A stretch of DNA of 64,000 bases from Lachnospiraceae bacterium (GTDB lineage: Bacteria; Bacillota; Clostridia; Lachnospirales; Lachnospiraceae), in the NCBI GenBank assembly GCA_024403235.1, contig JAKSSF010000005.1:1-64000 (forward strand). Direction: 5' to 3'. Each line of letters opens with the position of its first letter. Position 1 is the first letter of the stretch. Under the pieces are notes generated by a model. The model saw nothing but the letters and a program-made list of their open reading frames with translations. It was not told the DNA's origin and did not search any database. The position numbers were made by a program, and so were the translations under genes. Positions 59,465 to 64,000 of the stretch are shown here, piece after piece.

Positions 59465-60853
59465 ATGGATAAAAAAGATTCAATCAAACGATTATGCATA
59501 TTGTGTATGTCATTTCTGGGCATTGTTCTTTTGGCAGGCATTTATTTATATACCTGGATTTCTGCCTATCATATGAAATTGATGTACAATATTCATTTGT
59601 ATTTTTGGGGACATATTTTAATGGCCTTTATTTATTTCCTGTTGCTGTTTTTCTTTAATGGCACCTATGGGGGAATGAAAATCGGCTATTTGAAGCCTAT
59701 GGATGTGGCATTTTCCCAGATTTTTTCATTAGTTTGTGTCAATGTAATCACCTATTTACAGTTTTCCATTATTGAAGTAAAGCTGGTTCACGCAGAGCCT
59801 TTGGTGATGATGACAGGTACACAAATTGTGTTTGTGATTCTTTGGGTAAATCTTTGCCAGTTACTGTATCGAAAAGCCTTTCCACCCAGACGCCTTTTGT
59901 TAATTCACGGGGAACGCTCCATCCAGGATATTACCAATAAATTTGCCAGCAGACCGGATAAATTTATTGTCCAGGAGTGCATTTCCATAGACCAGGGAAT
60001 AGAATCCATTGAGAAAAAAATGGAAGCGGATGGCTATAAATCTATTGTATTGTGGGATATTCCTACAGAATACAGAAATCTTTTGTTAAAGTATTGTTAC
60101 AGCCATTCCATTCGTATCTATATGATGCCTAAGATTCCGGATGTATTGATTAAAGGAACGGATCAACTCCATTTATTTGATACGCCAATTTTGTTAACCA
60201 GAGAATATTCCTTGAAGATTGAACAACGGATTGCAAAGCGGCTATTGGATTTGGTTTGTGCACTGATTTTAACGGTGCTTTCTTCCCCTATTCAGTTGAT
60301 TACGGCCATTGCCATCTATATGTATGATAAAGGCCCGGTTTTATACAAACAGATTCGCTGTACGGAAAATGGCAGAGAATTTGAGATTTACAAATTCCGC
60401 AGTATGAAGGTGGATGCAGAAAAAGACGGTGTAGCCAGATTGGCTTCCAAAGGGGATGGCCGTATTACACCTATTGGAAAATTCATTCGTGCGGTGCGTA
60501 TTGATGAATTACCCCAGCTCTATAATATCTTAAAAGGGGATATGTCCTTCATTGGTCCCAGACCGGAACGACCTTCCATAATTGCAGATTATATGAAGGA
60601 AATGCCGGAGTTTGCCCTTCGTATGAAGGTAAAGGCAGGACTTGCAGGATATGCTCAGGTGTATGGGAAATACAATACTACCCCTTATGATAAGCTAAAA
60701 TTGGATTTGACTTATATTGAAAACTATTCTTTCTGGTTAGATATTAAATTAATGATGTTGACCTTGAAGATTTTATTTAAACCGGAGAGCACGGAAGGTG
60801 TGGAAAGCAGTCAAACCACAGCCTTGAAAAATACCCAGGATAAAACAAAATAA
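59465..60853 (+). CDS. initiating sugar transferase (WcaJ/EpsE-type polyprenyl glycosylphosphotransferase)
   Basis: A 462-residue membrane protein with four N-terminal helices (about 10-110), a CoA-binding-like middle and the bacterial sugar-transferase domain (about 258-445) with KRLLDLVCALILTV, the YKFRSMK motif, the RxDELPQLYNIL segment and GPRPERP. It transfers the first sugar-phosphate to undecaprenyl phosphate and so starts each repeat unit of the surface polysaccharide. It is the best functional anchor of the cluster. Confidence 0.94.
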   Translation: MDKKDSIKRLCILCMSFLGIVLLAGIYLYTWISAYHMKLMYNIHLYFWGHILMAFIYFLLLFFFNGTYGGMKIGYLKPMDVAFSQIFSLVCVNVITYLQFSIIEVKLVHAEPLVMMTGTQIVFVILWVNLCQLLYRKAFPPRRLLLIHGERSIQDITNKFASRPDKFIVQECISIDQGIESIEKKMEADGYKSIVLWDIPTEYRNLLLKYCYSHSIRIYMMPKIPDVLIKGTDQLHLFDTPILLTREYSLKIEQRIAKRLLDLVCALILTVLSSPIQLITAIAIYMYDKGPVLYKQIRCTENGREFEIYKFRSMKVDAEKDGVARLASKGDGRITPIGKFIRAVRIDELPQLYNILKGDMSFIGPRPERPSIIADYMKEMPEFALRMKVKAGLAGYAQVYGKYNTTPYDKLKLDLTYIENYSFWLDIKLMMLTLKILFKPESTEGVESSQTTALKNTQDKTK

Positions 60854-60872
60854 TCCTGGTTGGGAAAAGTAT

Positions 60873-61832
60873 ATGGAACAAAAAGCATGGATGGAAGAAG
60901 ACCTGGATTTGAAGCGTCTATTCTTCCTTTGGAAAAAGAAAATAGTGTGGATTGTGGTATCTGCTGTGGTGGGCGCAATTCTTTTTGCCATAGGCTACAA
61001 AACGGTAACTTCTGTTACCGATGGAGAGCCTTTGTACCAGACCACGGGGGACTATTATATTACCTTTAATTTCGAGGAATTTGAAAATGCAGATGATTAC
61101 TACAATGCCTATACCTGGGATACCATTTTGCGACAGGATATTTTGGTAGATGCTGCATTAGAACAGTTGCCGGCGGGCTATACCAAAGAGCAGATCCGGG
61201 AATCGGTTGCCGGGGAAATGTTAGGAGATTACCGGGTGTTGACGGTACATGTGCAGAATGCTTCTGCGGAAGTTGCCAATGCAATCGCAGAAAGTTACAC
61301 TATGGCGCTAGAAAACTTCCCACAGAAAGTGGACATGCTTTCTCAAATAGAATGTTGGAATCAGATTCCTGCAGTGGTAGTGGCGAAACATACCAAAACA
61401 GCCAATGCGGCTTTATTAGGGGCTATTTTAGGGTTCTTGGCAGGATTTTTCTGGTTGGCTTTTACAGCAGTCTTAAATGATACAGTATATACCTTAGGGG
61501 ATATGAAACAATATAGCGATCTTCTTTTCTTAGGCTATGAAACCCTGCAACAGGATGAGAAAGAAAGCCGGCTTTTGGAAGAAAACATTACCAGGATGAT
61601 TGGAGAACAGATCCCTATTACCTACTGGAATGCAGATACTTCTTTGGAAACCGTGCCGTTTGATGCGTTAAGAGACCAGCAGGGATTGGTGATGAAGCTT
61701 CCTTTTGGAAAGGTAACCGGAAAAAGATTGGAGCGTATTTTACAACAGTTTGCTTTACAAGGCTGTTCCTTCAAAGGGTGCGTTATTACAGAAGTGCCGG
61801 ATGCTTTTTTGAAGTTTTATGAACAGAAATAA
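60873..61832 (+). CDS. Wzz-like chain-length/co-polymerase protein
   Basis: A 319-residue protein with one N-terminal helix (about residues 25-45) and a second near 170-195, a loop of about 120 residues between them and a C-terminal cytoplasmic part. This layout is that of Wzz/CapA-type co-polymerases. No tyrosine-kinase Walker motif or Tyr-rich tail is present, so kinase control would need a separate protein. Confidence 0.8.
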   Translation: MEQKAWMEEDLDLKRLFFLWKKKIVWIVVSAVVGAILFAIGYKTVTSVTDGEPLYQTTGDYYITFNFEEFENADDYYNAYTWDTILRQDILVDAALEQLPAGYTKEQIRESVAGEMLGDYRVLTVHVQNASAEVANAIAESYTMALENFPQKVDMLSQIECWNQIPAVVVAKHTKTANAALLGAILGFLAGFFWLAFTAVLNDTVYTLGDMKQYSDLLFLGYETLQQDEKESRLLEENITRMIGEQIPITYWNADTSLETVPFDALRDQQGLVMKLPFGKVTGKRLERILQQFALQGCSFKGCVITEVPDAFLKFYEQK

Positions 61833-61859
61833 GGAATGAGATCAGACAGGATAGAAGTT

Positions 61860-62639
61860 ATGACAGTGGAAACATTGGTGGCAGCTGTTGGTCAGGAGAC
61901 ACAAACGCTGGCAGAGCGCATGCATTTAGAGACAGATGCCATTATTATCAATCAATGTGAAGAAAATGCCTATCAGGAATATACTCATAAAGGCCATACC
62001 ATTCGTTGTTACTCCTTTCGGGAACGGGGAGTAGGCTTGTCCAGAAACAATGCCCTGCTTCGTGCTAGGGGAGATATAGTAGTATTTTCTGATGAAGACA
62101 TTGTCTATGAAGAAGGCTATGGAGAGAAGATTTTACAAGCCTTTGCGGAGAGACCGGATGTAGATATGCTGTTGTTTAATATGGAGGTGACAGAAGAGAG
62201 AGCCACCTACCATACTACCAAGGAGCATGCCATTCATTTTTATAACTGTGGCAGATATCCTACCTACAGCTTTGCAGTAAGACGGGAAAAGCTGCATAAG
62301 GCCAATGTAACCTTTTCTCTATTGTTTGGTGGTGGCGCCAAATATAGTAATGGAGAGGATAGCCTGTTTTTAATGGATTGTTTACGAAACCATCTGAAGA
62401 TTGTTGCAGTACCTATTAGCCTTGGCAAAGAAGAGGTACGCCCATCTACCTGGTTTCATGGATATACAGAGAAGTTTTTCTTTGATCGTGGAGTGTTATA
62501 TTATCATCTGTATGGAAAATTTCGTCATCTTTGGGCCCTTCGCTTTTTATTGGCCCATGGCAAGGTAATGTGTCAGGAAATTCCCAGAAAAAAGGCATAT
62601 GACTTAATGAAACAGGGATTTGCAGAGGCAGCAAAATAA
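61860..62639 (+). CDS. GT2-family glycosyltransferase
   Basis: A 259-residue protein. The ATG at 61860 is preferred over 61836 because AGGAT lies just upstream, while 61836 directly abuts its AAGGA. It has VGLSRNNALLRARGDI and the acidic SDEDIVYEEG motif (about residues 66-86) in place of a classical DxD, and the later GGGAKYSNGEDSLFL motif. The pattern fits the GT2 family. The acceptor is unknown. Confidence 0.85.
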   Translation: MTVETLVAAVGQETQTLAERMHLETDAIIINQCEENAYQEYTHKGHTIRCYSFRERGVGLSRNNALLRARGDIVVFSDEDIVYEEGYGEKILQAFAERPDVDMLLFNMEVTEERATYHTTKEHAIHFYNCGRYPTYSFAVRREKLHKANVTFSLLFGGGAKYSNGEDSLFLMDCLRNHLKIVAVPISLGKEEVRPSTWFHGYTEKFFFDRGVLYYHLYGKFRHLWALRFLLAHGKVMCQEIPRKKAYDLMKQGFAEAAK

Positions 62640-62659
62640 GACATTGTAGGAGAATCGAT

Positions 62660-63787
62660 ATGATGTTATATCTGTTGGTAACAGCAGTGACTATAGGTCT
62701 TGCGTACCAAATCAGACAAACAGAAAATCATAATTTTAGAACAAAGACTTTGACACGCAGACAGGGGTTTGGGACCCTTTGTCTGCTTGCTATTTTTTGT
62801 GTTCTGTTTTTGCTTTCTGCCCTTCGCTTAGAGGTGGGAAACGATTACGGTACCTATGTAGATACTATTCATGAGATTTATGTAGGGGGATATGTGGTAA
62901 CAGAGCCCTTGTTTAATGCTATTGTAAAGTTTTTGTGTCTGCTTTCCGGCGGAGAGAACTATTTATTGGTGTTTGCTGTATTTGGGGCTCTTACCATTGC
63001 TTTATATCTGAAAGTTTTATATGAGCAAAGTGAGAATTTCCCCCTGGCATTTTTTCTATTTATGACCTTGGGCATCTATTTTCGTACCTTTAACACAGTA
63101 CGATTTTATTTGGCGCTGGCCATTACCATGTATGCCTATCGTTTTGTATTAAAAAAGCAGTATGTAAAATTTGTGCTGTTGATTGGACTTACCGCATTTT
63201 TACATAAATCCGTGTTGGTGGTGATTCCACTATACTGGATTGCCAGACAGAAATGGAAAAAATGGCAAATGGCTTGCTTAGGCGTATTAGCCATTGCAGT
63301 GGCGTTCGGGCGAGGCTTGGTGATGGAAGTGGCTCTCCGTCTTTACCCTTCCTATGTGGACACCATCTATTTGGAGCAGGGCACAGGCTTCTTGGCAAAT
63401 GCTATGAGTTTAGGAAGATGTATTGTAGTGCTATTGGCAGCGCTCCTATGCTATAAAAATTATATTGCAGGTGACGAAGAACTGGAATTTTATTTCCGAT
63501 TGAATATATTGGCCATTTTACTTTATACCTGTGCTTCTTATTTGCCTTTGGTAGGCCGAATTGGATATTATCTGACCACTTCCCATATTTTATTATTGCC
63601 TGCACTGGTAAATCGAATTACCGAAGAAAAGAAGCGGAAATGGGCGATGGTTGTTTTAATTGTTTTGGCTTTATTGTATTTTGCATTATTTTTAAAAACC
63701 GGAAACCAGGAGGGTGTTCGTATCCTACCCTATAAGTCCTGGCTTTTCTATGAAAAGGATTTTTTAAATGCTGGAGAAATTTTTTAG
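62660..63787 (+). CDS. EpsG family polysaccharide polymerase
   Basis: A 375-residue protein with about ten helices. The early outer segment has LRLEVGNDYGTYVDTIHEI (about residue 54), the EpsG-type signature, and the FRTFNTVRFYLALAITMYA segment (about 137) is typical. It probably polymerises repeat units outside the membrane. TAGGAG precedes the ATG. The next gene begins inside its end. Confidence 0.9.
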   Translation: MMLYLLVTAVTIGLAYQIRQTENHNFRTKTLTRRQGFGTLCLLAIFCVLFLLSALRLEVGNDYGTYVDTIHEIYVGGYVVTEPLFNAIVKFLCLLSGGENYLLVFAVFGALTIALYLKVLYEQSENFPLAFFLFMTLGIYFRTFNTVRFYLALAITMYAYRFVLKKQYVKFVLLIGLTAFLHKSVLVVIPLYWIARQKWKKWQMACLGVLAIAVAFGRGLVMEVALRLYPSYVDTIYLEQGTGFLANAMSLGRCIVVLLAALLCYKNYIAGDEELEFYFRLNILAILLYTCASYLPLVGRIGYYLTTSHILLLPALVNRITEEKKRKWAMVVLIVLALLYFALFLKTGNQEGVRILPYKSWLFYEKDFLNAGEIF

Positions 63788-64000
63788 TATCCTGGTAGTT
63801 TGCTTAAACCCGGGAGATAAGTTAGAAAAAACCATACAAAGTATTTTACAGCAAAGCTATACCGACTATGAGATTATTATCAAGGACGGCGGCAGTACAG
63901 ATGGATCCATAGAGGATTTACAGTCCAAAAAGTATATGGAAGAGTATCCTCAGATCAGATTGGTAAGAGAAAAGGACAGTAGCATATACGACGCCATGAA
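63768..64000 (+). CDS. family 2 glycosyltransferase (partial, continues beyond window)
   Basis: An open frame of 77 codons to the window edge. The ATG at 63768 overlaps the EpsG-like gene by 20 bases. The first residues read FFSILVVCLNPGDKLEKTI, then YTDYEIIIKDGGSTDGS and SIYDAM, typical of the GT2 group. The C-terminal part lies outside the window. Confidence 0.88.
   Translation, partial: MLEKFFSILVVCLNPGDKLEKTIQSILQQSYTDYEIIIKDGGSTDGSIEDLQSKKYMEEYPQIRLVREKDSSIYDAM

Noticed and set aside
1-64000. CRISPR arrays, tRNA or rRNA genes
   Set aside because: No regularly spaced repeats, tRNA-like clover-leaf signals or rRNA sequences were noticed while reading; a covariance search was not possible.

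Overview
The window comes from a low-GC, spore-forming, motile Gram-positive Clostridium-type bacterium, most likely a member of the Lachnospiraceae (inference). Supporting signs are: Lachnospiraceae-like sequences throughout; SpoVT and a separate Spo0A-type DNA-binding domain; the mbl-flhO-flhP gene order known from Bacillus; a tRNA-Ile T-box leader before ileS; CdaA/CdaR/GlmM; and a two-domain DegV/HPr/YerB Firmicute gene set. No rRNA, tRNA, CRISPR array or complete insertion sequence was seen.

Bases 1-2650 are an AT-rich accessory island. It holds a small immunity-like protein, an Abi/AbiF-type HEPN toxin preceded by its own promoter and a short terminator-ended non-coding RNA, a structured intergenic RNA candidate upstream of a broken DUF3800 gene, remnants of a second gene, a strong inverted repeat, and a HAD-type protein resembling RNA-repair-associated phosphatases. 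Chromosomal housekeeping genes start with guaA, which here lacks its glutaminase domain.

Bases 3900-13350 carry an orphan FeoB-associated peptide, an LTA-synthase-like sulfatase, an ECF sigma factor with an RsgI-like anti-sigma factor, a DUF2156-GNAT fusion, a band-7 protein and an NhaC antiporter. Bases 13460-19330 are an oligopeptide ABC operon (oppBCDF plus binding protein); its binding protein is circularly permuted relative to its family, with the usual C-terminal end placed just after the signal peptide. Bases 19360-27000 hold a Cys-rich unknown protein, an Fe-S aldo/keto reductase ending in a 130-base hairpin, SpoVT with a sigma-G-like promoter, a methyltransferase, DegV and cardiolipin synthase.

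Bases 27000-35450 hold the T-box-controlled ileS, glycogen phosphorylase and an aconitase-family hydratase. Bases 35690-47700 hold mbl, flagellar rod genes, recD2-comF-yvyF, two unknown membrane proteins, and cdaA-cdaR-glmM followed by HPr. Bases 47730-51560 hold leuA, a YerB-like lipoprotein and rfbD. From 51600 to the end is a cell-surface polysaccharide region: GT-C-like and other polytopic membrane proteins, family-2 glycosyltransferases, a WcaJ-type initiating sugar transferase, a Wzz-like protein and an EpsG-like polymerase. Inside it sits a standalone Spo0A C-terminal DNA-binding domain gene preceded by two 0A-box-like sites, which suggests a link between surface polysaccharide and the developmental programme.
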